64,000 nucleotides of DNA, taken from NCBI GenBank assembly GCA_003344405.1, contig NOWV01000193.1, positions 78,057 through 142,056 on the forward strand. Reading direction: 5' to 3'. The position numbers were made by a program, and so were the translations under genes. This DNA comes from Trichoplax sp. H2. Its lineage: Eukaryota > Placozoa > Uniplacotomia > Trichoplacea. How positions within the stretch are numbered: the first letter of the stretch is position 1; every line of letters begins with the position of its first letter. The notes under the pieces are model-generated. The model made no database searches. It saw nothing but the letters and a program-made list of their open reading frames with translations, and had not been told where the DNA came from. Positions 26,049 through 39,097 of the stretch are shown here, one piece after another.

Positions 26049-26329
26049 CTTTCACCTAGGATAATAAATCTTCGAAAACAAAACTTTACTTTTATTTAAA
26101 AAATTATTTCGATGATAGGATGGATACTTATGAGAATCATTTTATTTGAAAAAGTGCTAAAAAATGATAAACTGTTCTTGTTCGTCGTGAACGGATATAG
26201 GCATGTAGTTTACCATATTTGAGACTTAATGATTTTATTAATAATATATTGCTAACGTAGATAAGCTGATTGAAAAATAATTTCAGTATATTCGTAATAC
26301 TATAAATAAAGGGTGATCTAGGAATAACA

Positions 26330-27240
26330 TATCAAATAGCTAATTTAGGCTACATTTGAACTGTGGCATACCGCAAATTTGTTTCCTTTACATGATGGCT
26401 ACAAAGAGTATAGTCAATATCTTAAAAATTTATTCAAAGATAAAAGATTTTTAAATCAACACCCATTTTCGATATGCTGCAATTGATTTTTACGAAAGAA
26501 ATAAGTGAAAAGTAATCGGTAGTTTTTATTTTTCGTACCGCATAGATTTGGCAGTTGACATGCAAAATAAAAAGAAAGTAGCTGACTTCTTTTATCCGTA
26601 AGAATATATACAAAATATTAATCTCTAAGTTGAAGATCGTAAGTATTAGTGAATATTTTACTGTAATAATGATATCCTCATTCATCATAGCATAAAATAA
26701 AGTAAAAATAATACATCAAATTGCTGATTCAGGTCACATTAGAACTCTAGCACATCATAAAGTAATTTTATTTATGATCAATGTCTTAAAAACTTGTTCC
26801 AAGTTAAAAATTTTTAATCTATATTTATCTTGGACATACTACGGTTGATTTATATCAATTTGATCGTGCAGAATGGCATGATTGATTGGACATTCCTGCA
26901 GAATTATAGGACTGATTTGTTGGTTATTTGTGAAGAATGGCACGATTGATTAGACATTCTAGCTGAATGTTTAATTCTTTAGAATGTCAGTAATAATGCC
27001 ATCAAGGCAATAAATAAGATATCAACAGCAACATAATATTTGTACTGCATAAGCTCGATAATTAATATTCAAAATAAAAATAAAGCAATTGATTTCCTTT
27101 TATCCATAAAGAATATGTACCGAATATTGCTCTCTAGGTTGATATTAGTATATATGTTACGGGCTCGTATTAGCAAATATTATATTATAATAATGATCTT
27201 CAGAATGATCTTAACATAAAATAAAGTAAAGATATTTTGA
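26330..27240. repeat. Diverged tandem duplication, two units of about 400-500 bp
   Basis: Unit 1 (about 26330-26715) and unit 2 (about 26715-27240) share ordered words: ACATATCAAAT or ACATCAAATTGCTGA followed by GGCTACATT/GGTCACATT, TGCAAAATAAAAAGAAAG against TTCAAAATAAAAATAAAG, TTTTATCC(G/A)TAAGAATAT-like text, and CATAAAATAAAGTAAA at the end of each. No protein is conserved between the units. Confidence 0.6.
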
Positions 27241-27689
27241 ACTAACAATATCGTAATAAATATAACCCAATTTTATACTTTAACAGTAAAAATCGATATT
27301 ATGCGATAGGAGGTTGTAATATTTTCAGCTAATTGTAGTTTATAGTGGGTGAATAATAGGAAGAAACGATGCATTGGTACTGATTCTAGTATAAGACTGT
27401 AAGCGAACCGACAGTAATAGCAGGAGACTATTACTCGGTCATTACAGAAGTTAAGCTCGTATATGCCGGTTATGAAACCCGTTATTGTATAATGTATTAT
27501 ATCATACCAGCTTTTTATCTCTTTATAATTTTGAGACACTCTTAAGTCGACTAAAGTAAATATAAGGCTAGTCAATTATGGTTTATCGATCGTGGCGCTA
27601 ATTGCTTTTGAAAATCCTATTATTCTCGTGAATACTAAGCTAGATTTGATCCAGAACTGTCTACATGTGTATTTAGTACTTTCTGCAGT

Positions 27690-28921
27690 TGTTACAGTGT
27701 GATACACTGTAATATCGAGATTATAGCAAAAACGCCTATGTTAGGATAATTTTGTTGATTTATCCTTTTATGAAGATGTCACTACCCTCACTTGTGGCAA
27801 AGGAAAGTAAAGAACTCTAGTGTAGTTACTTAAAACTTGGGCTATTTCTACCAGTACTTTCAGTTTCTATGAGAGAAGTATTTGAGAACTCGATTTCTCG
27901 GCTGATCTCCACAGACAACTGACTAATTATTACAATATTCTTCACGATATGAGTCTTGCCGTTTCTTGAGCAATTACTAACTTTATTCTACAAACACACG
28001 CGCTTAAATAGGTTTCTACAGTGAATTCCAATATTAGCAAGTGAGAGTTTATGCTTTACAAGTTACAGTAATTAGTATAATACCATTACTAAATACACAT
28101 GTCGATATTCTCAGACTTAGATAGCTACAAGCTGTCAGGTGTTAAGACGCTTAACCTTCGTCCATATACGGCTCAATTTTTAGAGATTAACACACTTTAT
28201 AAACCTACAGTAAATTAACTGCTAACAACTTCTATTTTTATCTCATTTCTACCATCTTATTATCAGCTACAAGCGCATTAAACATAGCACATAACCTTAT
28301 CTTATCTATTCATAAGCATTCATTAATCAACAGTTACTTAATTAGTAACGGCGTACCGCGACAGAAGAGTTTCTAATTTAGCTATTTGATATTCAAATAC
28401 AGCACTAGTTTTTACGGTGATATATTCAGCCTACTGAAATTAGTAGTTCAACTAGGGAATCGAGAATAATCTTCTTATAATTCAAATCACTGTGATTGTA
28501 ATTTACTTATGGTAGATTGTAGATTATCTTAGAAATGTTCCGTGATAGGACATGTGGTAATCTGACAATTTTGTATTAGTAATTCGATGTCTATGTTCGT
28601 AAATACTGTTGTCTTCATTAGGTAGCAGTAGATAAAATTAGTTTTTGATTCATAATATAATTATCAGGTTTCATCGTTAATATTACTAACTAGGACGTCT
28701 GTTCTATTGTAAAAGAGTATATAAATGCGATAAATCGTATAATAAAGTTAGTTCTTATGATTAGTGTTTAACGTAAGATACGAGGCGTCGAAGTCTTTTT
28801 GTAGTCTACTAGTAGGAAAAGTGTTCCTGAAAGAGTAGATACTACTCCCTGATATGTGGTTCAGGGAATCGATTGATTGATCATGCGTTACGTTATCTTG
28901 TTGCAAAGGTGTTTTGTAACA
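27690..28921 (+). mobile_element. Solo LTR, family A copy 3, interrupted by a family B LTR
   Basis: Begins TGTTACAG and ends TTTTGTAACA, so its termini are inverted repeats. The flanking 5-mers GCAGT and ATAGT agree at three of five bases, a weak decayed duplication. Its two halves (27690-27776 and about 28364-28921) match the uninterrupted copies at 38463 and 54934, sharing CTTATGGTAGATTGTA, a TATA box with AATAAA soon after, and ATACGAGGCG near the 3' end. Confidence 0.75.
27777..28363 (-). mobile_element. Solo LTR, family B copy 1, nested in the family A LTR
   Basis: Starts TGTCACTACC and ends GTACCGCGACA, flanked by a perfect 5-bp duplication GAAGA (27772-27776 and 28364-28368). Its ends resemble the family B copies at 36957 and 42064. 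Promoter and poly(A) words lie on the minus strand; TTTATT at 27982-27987 is the complement of AATAAA. Confidence 0.8.
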
Positions 28922-28926
28922 ATAGT

Positions 28927-31900
28927 ATATACTAGAAATCTAAGTCGGTTTATATTATCTGATTACTGATTTTCCTATAATCTGCTCACAAAGCTCGTTA
29001 ATTTTAATATTAGTAGGCATACAACGCCAGTTTGAGATCTAAAATCAATGATATTCGATAATATTTAGGATATACAGTGTCACCCGATAATAGCGCTTTG
29101 ACTGATAGTAAAAATCTAGCTTTGTGACAACTTTAGCTATATTACTAACCTATTTGCATATTTATTGCATAAATTCCTAAAATTTGGATAAGTTATCATT
29201 ACTAATAGTCTTTTTAGCGTTAATAATCCGTAATTCAATGCAATACACACTACTTATATTTCCCATTGCCCTTAAACTGATATATTATTAATGAACGAAA
29301 AGTTAGATGCCTAGTTCATCATTGATACAACTTTAACATCGCAAGTTATGATTCTGTAAATCTAAGTCCAATCGGAAACTGTTTTCTTAGTTATATTATT
29401 ACTCCAACCACACGATCAAAACCTGGATGAAACTTTCAAACTGAGCACGAACGCAATGGACGGCTTGGTGACTTCAATAAAGCCCAGATATGTCAAATCA
29501 GATTCAGTAAGCCCACATTATTGTAGCTTCTTTAATTTTAAATGCCATATAATGTTAAGATTCGACTTAATCTTGTATTATACTAATAGATTTACTTAAT
29601 TATCTATGCTTTCTTTATGCTTAGTCCTATTTCATAAAGATCTGAAGTATTGATTGGCACAAGTTTTGGTTTAAGGCTAGGCTTGACATATTACATATCA
29701 TTAAAATGATGTGGCTATTACTGGATCTGTACGTTGGATAAGAGGAAAATTTCGAAGCAAAATTTTGCAAAATTTGCTAAATTTCTAAATTTACTGATTT
29801 AGCCTTTAATGATGTCATGTCTGTTCTGCACATTTTCAATGTTTTCCATCTATGGTAGTTTTTGTTTCTTTATCATTTCAATTGATGTTATTACTCTTAA
29901 CTTATATAGTCGTATGAATCTGCGGCGCGTATTATTAAATATATTTGGTTAGTAATAATTGATTATTACTTATCATATTTACTATCCTTAATGACACTTA
30001 CTTTATTCATTGCCGCAGTATATCGAAACAGTGTAGATTTTACATGTAACAACCATATCAAATAGTCAAAGAAAAATATAAAGTCTAGATAATGTGTTAT
30101 AGTTATGGTAAACTGTCCTAATGAATATTTTAAGATGAAAATTTAGCATCGGTTTATTATCATAAATATAAAGTTCTGAAGTTAAGAATTTCTATTTTCT
30201 AAGCATTTTCTAAATTCAGTAAAGTTGTATTCATTAATTAAATTGTGAGGGATTAAAGCTATAATATATTATGCAACCGTCCCGTAACAAATATATTCGT
30301 ATAGATTGGATTCTTCCTTCTCTACAATACTCAAAATTTTTACTAATCTTCAGTTAATGACAAACTATAAAAGTAGGATAGATCAAATTGCCTATTTTTA
30401 ACTGGCAAACAATCCAATTTAAAAGATAGCTTGCTTTTCACTGATATAAATCTGCTTCTACAGTAAGGATTTAATTAATAAACTATATTTAATAAAGCAG
30501 CTTATAAAGATAATCACTTATTATCCTTACGAATATTTGTCTGCAAAAAATAGATCGACTCATTTTATTCCATTATTATCCATCGTTACTATACTTAAGG
30601 GCTGTAATCATGCCGATATCTGTTCTAGTTACGGTTACATATTACTGCTCTAAGAATATGTGGTTGATTTGTCTAAGCTTCAGATCGGAAATAAAGCAAT
30701 TTTATTTCTATAGATCCATATAACTTAGCTAGGATGACCTCTGGTGATATCACTGAACGTGAAATTTTAAAATATGTAGAAAGCATCAACTTTATTAGAC
30801 CTTTATATAAAAATAATCTCAGTATTTCTCTACTCTAGCCAAGTGCAACTGCTAGAATGACTTTTAGAAAGAAATAATGAATAACTTAAGTTGTCCACTT
30901 ATATACTTTCCGTACCATTACAGTTAGCGATATTCCACTCTATTTTACAATTCTTCAGGTTATAATTAGTAACTTACACTGTGGCGGATCATTCATAATT
31001 TAATATATTAACAGCTACAGTAATTTTACAGATATCTTTTCGGACTAGTCATATCATGATACCCTAATATAGGAGTGACGTATCTATTGACCTTTGACAT
31101 CAATCATGATTCAAAAGCTTACTGCTTCAGATTATTGGTGTTCGTTCTCTAGCACAAAACCTTCATCTAAAGTCTGTAGTTATGAGTTAACAAATAAGGC
31201 TTATGATAAATTTACAGAAGTAAGCTATCATACATCATAACAAGCATATGTAATAATCTACGATCTAATTCTATGTTTTATTATGCCACCGTTCTTAATT
31301 TAAGAGCACCTATTTTCTCATAAATTGTTAAAACGCTGATGCTCAATTGTAAATAAACGTATAGCTGATATTTCATACAAATTTATTGTTTTTGTACGTA
31401 TAACTGTAACCGTTAGTGGTGTGTTTTGAACTTTACTACTAACATGTAATGGGTAGACTTCATGACAAGACCAACCAGACCGTCTTCGCTGACCATCAAT
31501 TAATATTCAGAGTTGTTGAAGAATAGCAGGGTAAGCAAAGGATTCTTTAGAGATAACACTTAATAAAATCTCTTACTTTTTATGATAAATTCACATGCTT
31601 ATCTAATGCTATGGACTAGATACTATGCTTAATAGTATTTGCATTACCCAGCTGTTGCTACATGTACCAGTCAGTACTTTACGCACTATACGTATCTCAG
31701 AATTAATGTAGGATTTAGGACGTATTTCATATTTTCGGTCCATCATTTTCATGTTTCAGTGTAACTATAGAAGAAAGCAGATATAAAAATGCTGCGTAAA
31801 TTTTCTTTATAGCAATATCAAATACAGTTGGCGCAGAAATATGTTATGAAATGAGATTTTAGTTACGTTGCTAATACATTTCTATATTTTAAGCTCACTA

Positions 31901-32990
31901 CAGCTTTAATCCATTCTATTTAACGATAGGAGTACATAGAGTGAAATATAAAATTTGTAGTATGTAAGTCCATAGAAGAGACTATAGATAAAATGCTTAC
32001 CTAAATAGGTAGAGAGAAGCTAGTAAAACATTGGTTTTACCAAACTGTATAACGGTATGCTAAGAACGATTATTATCAGTTCAATACCTTAGCTCTACTC
32101 GATTCGTCTGGAGATTTTTAGTAAACCCTCCTGATTACAAGTAGAAGAGTTTCGAAAAAGTAACCATGGAGTTTAAATAATTTGATAGTAAAGAGAGATC
32201 ATTTTAGTCGCATACATAGAAAATTGATAACTTAACTAATAGAGCAGACATCTGCTTGAAATTTGCTAGCTCAAATCATTTCTCATTATTGAATGTTACT
32301 ATTAAATGAAACATGATCAATTTTGTAGATACAAGTCATCTAATGCAACAAGGCTTGGCCTAAATTTCTCGGCCTAGACCAGTTACGTATGTTTTATCAA
32401 GGTTTTCATCTAGCGTTAGCGCAATTAATTTGATTGAAATTGTCCGCTTAAATTGGCTAGCCTAAACAGAATACGGTTACGTATATACGATGTATTTCAA
32501 CCTCAGTTTGAAACGGTTAAAATTTTTACCTAAGAGCGATACGGCATTTAATCACTTATAGGCTATAGATAAGTCTTTTTAGTTAACTATGTGAGTTGAT
32601 AGTTAGTCTAGATTATAAGAAACGCCACAGGAAAAACCTAGGATAATCGTCAGTCACTAAAGGATGTGCGAGAGTTAGGGTTAGAGCTAAGTTAAGGTAT
32701 AAATTGCGGACCAATTGCTCTATAACGGATATATTGCATTCGCCATGGGTATAGTCTTTAACAAGAGAGAAAAATGGATAAAGCTTACTGAGAACGTTAA
32801 TTTAATTTTGTATGAGGTTTGAATTAATTAAATTAACATCAGTTTTACATTTATCATTATGATTAAGGAAAAATATGTTTGCTGGAGGTGACATTGTTCT
32901 TCAGTCCGTTCGTTATCTGTCCTCAGATGGTTATATCTTCAGTTACAGATCGTACATTTTAAATATTTCCCTTGCTATCATATTTTCAAA
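28927..32990. other. Intergenic, no feature seen
   Basis: AT-rich interval upstream of the 33-kb MS4A-like gene. No open frame with a recognisable domain, no structural RNA and no clear repeat. Confidence 0.45.
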
Positions 32991-35909
32991 ATGGCGTCTG
33001 CACAGATTCAATATCGACATATGACTCATCCTTATATGCTGCCACCACAGGTTAAATCAGTGGCCCTTGGTCTTGCCGTTTCTCAAATGCTTCTTGGCTT
33101 GTTAGGTCTGATTGCAGGCATATTAGGCTTTACGCTATACCGATCTTACATGAATATTGTTATATTACTCGGCGTTGACATATGGACATGTTCATTTGTA
33201 AGTTTGTATTCAGCTTTAGATTCTTGCAGTTGTTCATTGTAAATATTCCTATTAATTAAGACGAAATAACTACCATAAAAGTAATTTTATCTCTTTACCG
33301 CACAAATGAAAATCCTTACCATCTTATGCAACATGGTGCTATATGCATTTATTATTGTCTAAATACTAGTATCTATACATCTTGTGATCCAACCAATTTG
33401 GCCTAGATAATAAAAATCATAATTTTTACATTTTATGTGATATTTTCTATTAGGCTTTAACATGCAAATGAATAAAAGTCATTAAATATAAAGTCAGTTC
33501 GCTACAAATTATGCTGATAAAAATGACAAGATACGCAATCTATTACAATGTTTAATATCAATCTATTCTGTAATTACTGTAGGCTTTCCCATTCAGGTCC
33601 TTTCAATATAGTAAATATGTATACTAGCAGATATAAAATTCAATCCATTGCAAATCAGTCTATATTAAAGTTTTCGTAGATAATTCGTAACTTTTAACTA
33701 CTTTCTAGTACACGACAGTTTTAGGCTATCGTCGTATTTTAGTATTAAGGTATGAAATAATAAATTTAATAGATTATATGTGAGATTGCGATCCTGAATG
33801 AATATGAATGCGTTACTTAGAGTGTGTTAATTCTATTGCTCACGCTATTTAGCGTGTAGAACAGTACAGCAAATTAGTGCCTTATGGTTATGCAGATCGA
33901 ATACTTCGTGTAGGATTGGTACAACCGGAAACAAAATCGCATCTAGATTTAGTAGCATTTTATAGTGCAATAACCAGTTTACAATAAATATGGACGTCTA
34001 GAATATATATCGTGAACTTATTGTGTACTTGATTATATTCAAAAAACTTAGATTAGAATTTTGATATATTATGCAATGTTTGATGGAGCATAATAAATCA
34101 TGTCAGATACGGATGTTTGCCTGTACAGTACAGTTTAATATATTGCTCCAATATAGATTAATTTATCGAAACTTTGTATTTCAAGTATTTCTAAGGATAG
34201 TGTCTTATTCAAATAATAGTTCATTATGTAACGTAACTGTATAGCGATAGCATTTAGCAATATATACCGCTAATGTTTCGACCATCTAAATTTACGTAAA
34301 TCATGCAGTAGTCTACTCTACCGAGTGATATTAAACATAGAATTGAAGATTTTACATATTGTTACTCTTAACCTTTTGATAGGATTGAAAGTTAGAACGA
34401 AATATTTATTTCCCATTTAGTCTTTGATCTTACTAATATTTTCTATCATAAATGAAGAGAAGATAATATTAAGTTTTATTTCTTAGATAGTTCTCGATAT
34501 AAGTCGGTATTAGGAAAATAATACTATCTCTTGAAGTCAATATCGCTATATCGTCAGTGTTTAATTTTTTATGATTTTAAATCAAAGTTTCATTTGTAAA
34601 GAAGATCAAACTTTTGGTGACTTTTGCTACATAAAGAATTGGATCTTAAATAATTTAATTGAGTCAATGAAGCCTTTACTATTAATATTTGATAAACAAT
34701 TTATTTAAGAACTGCTTTCAGCTGTTCATAGCTATTAGAAATTTGATTGCAATATCTAAGATTTAGCTTTCGGCATTCTTGGCGTGATCCTTCAATAATC
34801 ATTTTACATTATACATATCTGCTGACAAGCGGCTGAAGATGAATATTTACATTATAATTCAAATTAAATATCTTCCTTTATTAATGTTTTTAATAGTATC
34901 TCATAAGCGGATTACTTGGTATGGGCTTACATATAAATCCAGCAAATTATAGATTGGTAAATAAATTCTTAACCCTATAGTATACCTCGGCAAAATATAC
35001 CAATACCAATCATTTGATATCCAAATGGCTCCTTATTGATTGAATTAACTTATTTATTTTTTTTATTAGATGCATGCTTACTTTGCCTTTACTATCATTA
35101 GCTTCATTGTGTGCGTAGCCCAGTGCACTTTCTCTGCTATTTCACTTTTCTTCTACTATGTTCGGTACACATTTTGGCATAGTTTAGCGTCATTACTCAT
35201 TGGAATGCTAGAGTTTGGCTTCAGTTTAGGGAATATTATTTTACTTGGACACCTTGTCTATTGCAAATCATTACAGGTGAATCAATGACGTGATAAAGTA
35301 TAGATTTCAAAAAGCAAAAAAATATCAACAACTTAGTGTTGTTTGGAAGATCAGTATGTTAATATTCAAGAGATTGCTATCTATAAAACTACTCTTAGAA
35401 ATATAGAACATTTTTGAAGTATTTAAAAATAACAATTTTCTACGTTATGTACAATTTCTGCAACATTTTAATGTTCTGAAAGGCAAGTGCAACAGTAGTC
35501 TATCCTCCAAACCAGCAAATGTTGATGCAAGAATATAATTCTCCTTCAGGTAATGTAAAGAATAAAATTATATTACTTTTATATATTAAATTACTTGTTT
35601 TGAGTACAGGTCTTTATTGCATACTTTATCATTACGTCAGTTGAAGCTGTGTTAAGTAGAACTTTAGCCGCAGAAACTCGCATTTCTGAAAACTTCCAAC
35701 CACCACCACCTCCTCAGCCTATACCAAATAATAATATTAAAGATAATGATACTCCCGAATCTAAACGTCATTCGCGCTCTAGAAATTCATCTATAAGACA
35801 AAGTAGCGATGAATATTCCTCATCTGACACGTCTGAAGATATAGAGCTAGCTTCGAAGCATCGATCTAGACGCTCAGGAAGGTCTAGAAGAAAACATCAT
35901 CGACGTTAG
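32991..35909 (+). CDS. MS4A/CD20-like four-pass protein with Arg/Ser-rich tail, 5 exons, 269 aa
   Basis: Exons 32991-33197, 34897-34956 (60 nt), 35070-35276, 35483-35549 and 35641-35909 total 810 nt with phases 0, 0, 0, 1. TM1 is ALGLAVSQMLLGLLGLIAGI, the loop reads LLGVDIWTCSF, TM2 is YLISGLLGMGLHI, TM3 is FAFTIISFIVCVAQCTF and TM4 is MLEFGFSLGNIILLGHLVYC. The cytoplasmic tail is longer than in the paralogues: a Pro run (QPPPPPQP), a Ser/Asp/Glu stretch, then clustered Arg-Ser and basic residues (RSRRSGRSRRKHHRR) to the stop. Such a tail could bind SH3 or acidic partners and carries possible phosphorylation sites; this is inference. It is the best-supported member of the cluster. Confidence 0.8.
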
Positions 35910-36428
35910 AAGTAATAGTAAGATTAAACTAGGAAATGCTACAAAAATTTAAGGACGAGTTTGTTCAAAATTTCTAATCGAAGACAAAGTTCAGAATTTC
36001 TTTAAAATTGCTAAGAAACCTTGTTGGCTAAGGAGTTACATTAAATTAAAAACTACCCGTGAAAATGTTGCAGTGCAATTTTGTAAACCCAAAATCGTCT
36101 TAATCTTGTCAGATTATTAGCATTTTTTGTAGCAGCTCATCTAATTTGATCATAATTTTTAAGTGGTTCAATATTCTTATTATATTAAGTAAATTAAAGG
36201 TTATCTTCCTACGGCAGGTTGTGCAGATAATATAGATTTTAAAGGGACATAAGTTCATTACAAGCACGTTTATATGGCTATTTTGTATTTTTTCGGTAAA
36301 TAATTGATTTTAACTATTTCTTACTAGTTATTAGGAGCTTACCTGAGTCTTAAATATTAAATTTCAAATCTTGCTTTGTAGTTAATTCATTGTGCTTAAA
36401 AAAATCAACAAAACTGGCGTAAGCAATC

Positions 36429-36434
36429 AATAAA
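36429..36434 (+). terminator. Candidate polyadenylation signal (AATAAA)
   Basis: AATAAA lies 520 bp after the stop codon of the 33-kb MS4A-like gene, on the same strand. Confidence 0.35.
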
Positions 36435-36833
36435 GAATATTTCAGTCATTTATATGGGCCTGGTTTTTATTACTAAATGAATCTAAAGTGAATGCGAATT
36501 CTACTTTCAATGACACTAGTTTATCAGAATGTATCTACTACAATTCTCTTCAGCTGATGTTTGCAATAAGCAAAAATTGCAACTACTATTAATAATCAAA
36601 TAATATCATTAGTATAATGTCAAGCTGGTTTTCTCTGATATCTACTAGAGAGAGGACTCAAAATATAGACAAACTTCGATCATCGGAAGGTCTCAGTAAA
36701 TTACGCATTTGTTCACAAGATAAACTGTGAATATAAACTTCATCGCAAAAATTAGCCAATTTATAGTTAATCTGCATTAATATTAATTATCAAGACCTGA
36801 ATATGCAATAGAGTATCTTTAAAATAATAATAA

Positions 36834-37690
36834 AGAACTGCAATTTCTTGAAAAATTTACTTTATTATATAAGGCAGGTTCGTCTAACTACCAAGGACTA
36901 TCTGACTACAATCAGACTATCTAAACATTACAGCAAACATTCATCATTTATGCAGTTATCGCAAACCAATTTTATGACTAGGTAACGTAAAGGTCCACTT
37001 CTACAAATTCATACTAATCTTTTCGTTTATGACTTTTACGTTCCGTAAAATAAAGAAATGATTTTACTCAGTAATTTGTAGAGCTTATATACTCTTTGGC
37101 AGCAGCTAACGTTGATGAATCATCTTTTAATAGTTCTTATAGATACCATATAGATATCTCTGACTGATTTTATATTGTCGAACTACTGTACGTCCATTTA
37201 GAGAATCATTTTAGGACATGTACATTGCACAATTTACCGTTCTATTATAGTACAATATTAAACGTGCAGATTTGTCTAAGCTCTATTATCCGGTTTATCT
37301 TAGTCATTTTCAACTGTTCTTATAAGAGGAAGGATTTGGAAATCTTCTCAAATGGACGGATGTATGAATAAACGTTAATATTCAAGACTATTTTTCGGTG
37401 TTTACGTTCATGTGCCACATTATGGAATTAGTCAAATTTTGGGTTACGTAGGCTAGTCAACAGTAATAGTAGGAGACTACGGTATTACTCAATCAAAACA
37501 GAGCATTGGTTTTACTAAATTTAGTCAGCTGATATTTCACGGTAGTTCGTACCTTGACAGCAGTTATATGTCGAATGACTTTTTTTACCTATACAATCAT
37601 GTCTTACCGATAAAGCAGTAAGTTCAAATCTAAATCCACTATCGCGATCTATTCGTAATTCGCAGTCATAATTAATTTCAAGTTACGGCC
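36834..37690. repeat. Dispersed repeat E, copy 1, split by a family B LTR
   Basis: Left part (36834-36956) and right part (37560-37690) together match the continuous copy at about 49995-50290. The left shares GGTTCGTCTAACTACCAAGG, and the right shares ACTATCGCGATCTATTCGTA-like text. The break is exactly the family B LTR plus its GCAGT duplication. Confidence 0.75.
36957..37559 (-). mobile_element. Solo LTR, family B copy 2
   Basis: Flanked by a perfect GCAGT duplication (36952-36956 and 37560-37564). It starts TATCGCAAACC and ends CGTACCTTGACA, matching the ends of the 42-kb copy. Shared internal words are GGTAACGTAAA and GAGCTTATATACTC, the latter the complement of a TATA box. It carries extra sequence relative to that copy at about 37210-37480, which also occurs inverted near 56.6-56.9 kb. 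Confidence 0.8.
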
Positions 37691-38462
37691 TTTGCTGCAA
37701 TGAAAATTTCTAACCCGACAAAAGATTAAGTTGAAGTATTCATTAAGCTAAAGCTAAACTAGGCCTGACGCTAAGAAAATAACAGAATTTGAATTATGCC
37801 ATATAAAGGGTTGTAAGTACTGATTAAACGAGATTTACTAAAATTTTCTAGTTACGATTTTTGTAGCAATGAAAGGCTTTCAACATTACAAAAGACCTTA
37901 TTTAAGTTGACATATTAATTAAGCTATAGCTAAACCGGACCTAAAAATAACAAGTTAAAAGAATTTAATCATATAAAAAGGTAGCGAGCAATATCTATAG
38001 TCGGGCCCGTTTTGCTCTGAAAATATTTTAGGTGACCATTGATTTTTAGCCTTCTAGTACGATATTTCGTCAACTTAGGTACATTGATGAAGAGTGGTAA
38101 TTGAATAAGATTTACTGAAACCTAAGGTTACAATATTTGTTGCAATAAAAGGGTTTCTAATACTACAATTAATTGGCGTAATAAGTTTAAATCAGCTGCA
38201 CCTTATGATAGTAATATGATATGCTTGCTACGATATACAGGGGCCCAGGGTAAATTTTTTGGGAACGAAACGGTATATCCCCCAAAAATGGCACGCCGGC
38301 ATATTATTATTGGTGTTGGATCTTTAACCATTTATTTGAGCAATAATTCATAATTTCAGTTCTATTTGGCATGAATTATAAATTGATAAGAAAAGTTCAA
38401 ACCTGTTATTCGAAAATACCGACATACTTAGAAGAAAGAATTTCCTCTCAGAAGTCCCTGTT
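37691..38462. other. Intergenic; GC-richer spot near 38240-38310
   Basis: AT-rich apart from a short patch containing GGGGCCCAGGG and CCCCCAAAAATGGC, which can pair in alternative hairpins (GATATAC with GTATATC; TTTTTTGGG with CCCCCAAAAA). No gene recognised. Confidence 0.35.
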
Positions 38463-39092
38463 TGTGACAGTATTATATACTATATTAGAGTAGAAATATC
38501 TATGTTAGGATTATTCTGTTAGCTTATCCTTATTTAGTTAACTTCCAATTTGGATATTCTGTGTTTTAATATAGCACTGACTTTTTATGACCGTGACACA
38601 TATACACATACTGAAATTACTAGTTATAATAGGGAATGCGAATCATCTACTTACAGTTCCAATCATTGTGATTGTAACTTACTTATGGTAGATTGTAAAT
38701 TATCATGGAAATTTTCCGTGATAGGACATATCGTAATCTGACTATTCTGTATTAGTCATCAGATGTCTATGTTTGTAAATACTGTTGTCTGCATTAAGGG
38801 AGCAGTAGCTAAAATTAATATCTAATTCAGTGAATGATTCCAAAGTTAATCGTACTAACTATGACTCATGAACTATTGAGGAAGAATATATAAATGCAGT
38901 ATATCGTGTAATAAAGTGGATTCTAAAACTTAGTGTTTAACGTAAAATACGAGGCGTTTAAGTCTTTCTGTATTCTGTTAGTAGAGCAAAAGTGTTTGTG
39001 ATAGTGCAGATATCGTTTCTTGATACGTAGTTCAAGGAATTGACTTATTGATCGTACGTTATGTTATCTTGTTGCGAAGCTGTTTTGTGAAA
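38463..39092 (+). mobile_element. Solo LTR, family A copy 1
   Basis: About 630 bp, very similar to 54934-55584. Starts TGTGACAG. The flanks CTGTT (38458-38462) and TTGTT (39093-39097) differ at one base. It contains ATATATAAATGCAG (TATA box) followed within about 25 bp by AATAAAG, the spacing expected of an LTR promoter and short R region. No internal region is attached. Confidence 0.8.
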
Positions 39093-39097
39093 TTGTT

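Noticed and set aside
38550-38741. 63-codon frame also found as 70 codons at 55021-55233
   Set aside because: It lies inside two near-identical family A LTRs; conservation reflects recent copying, not selection on a protein.
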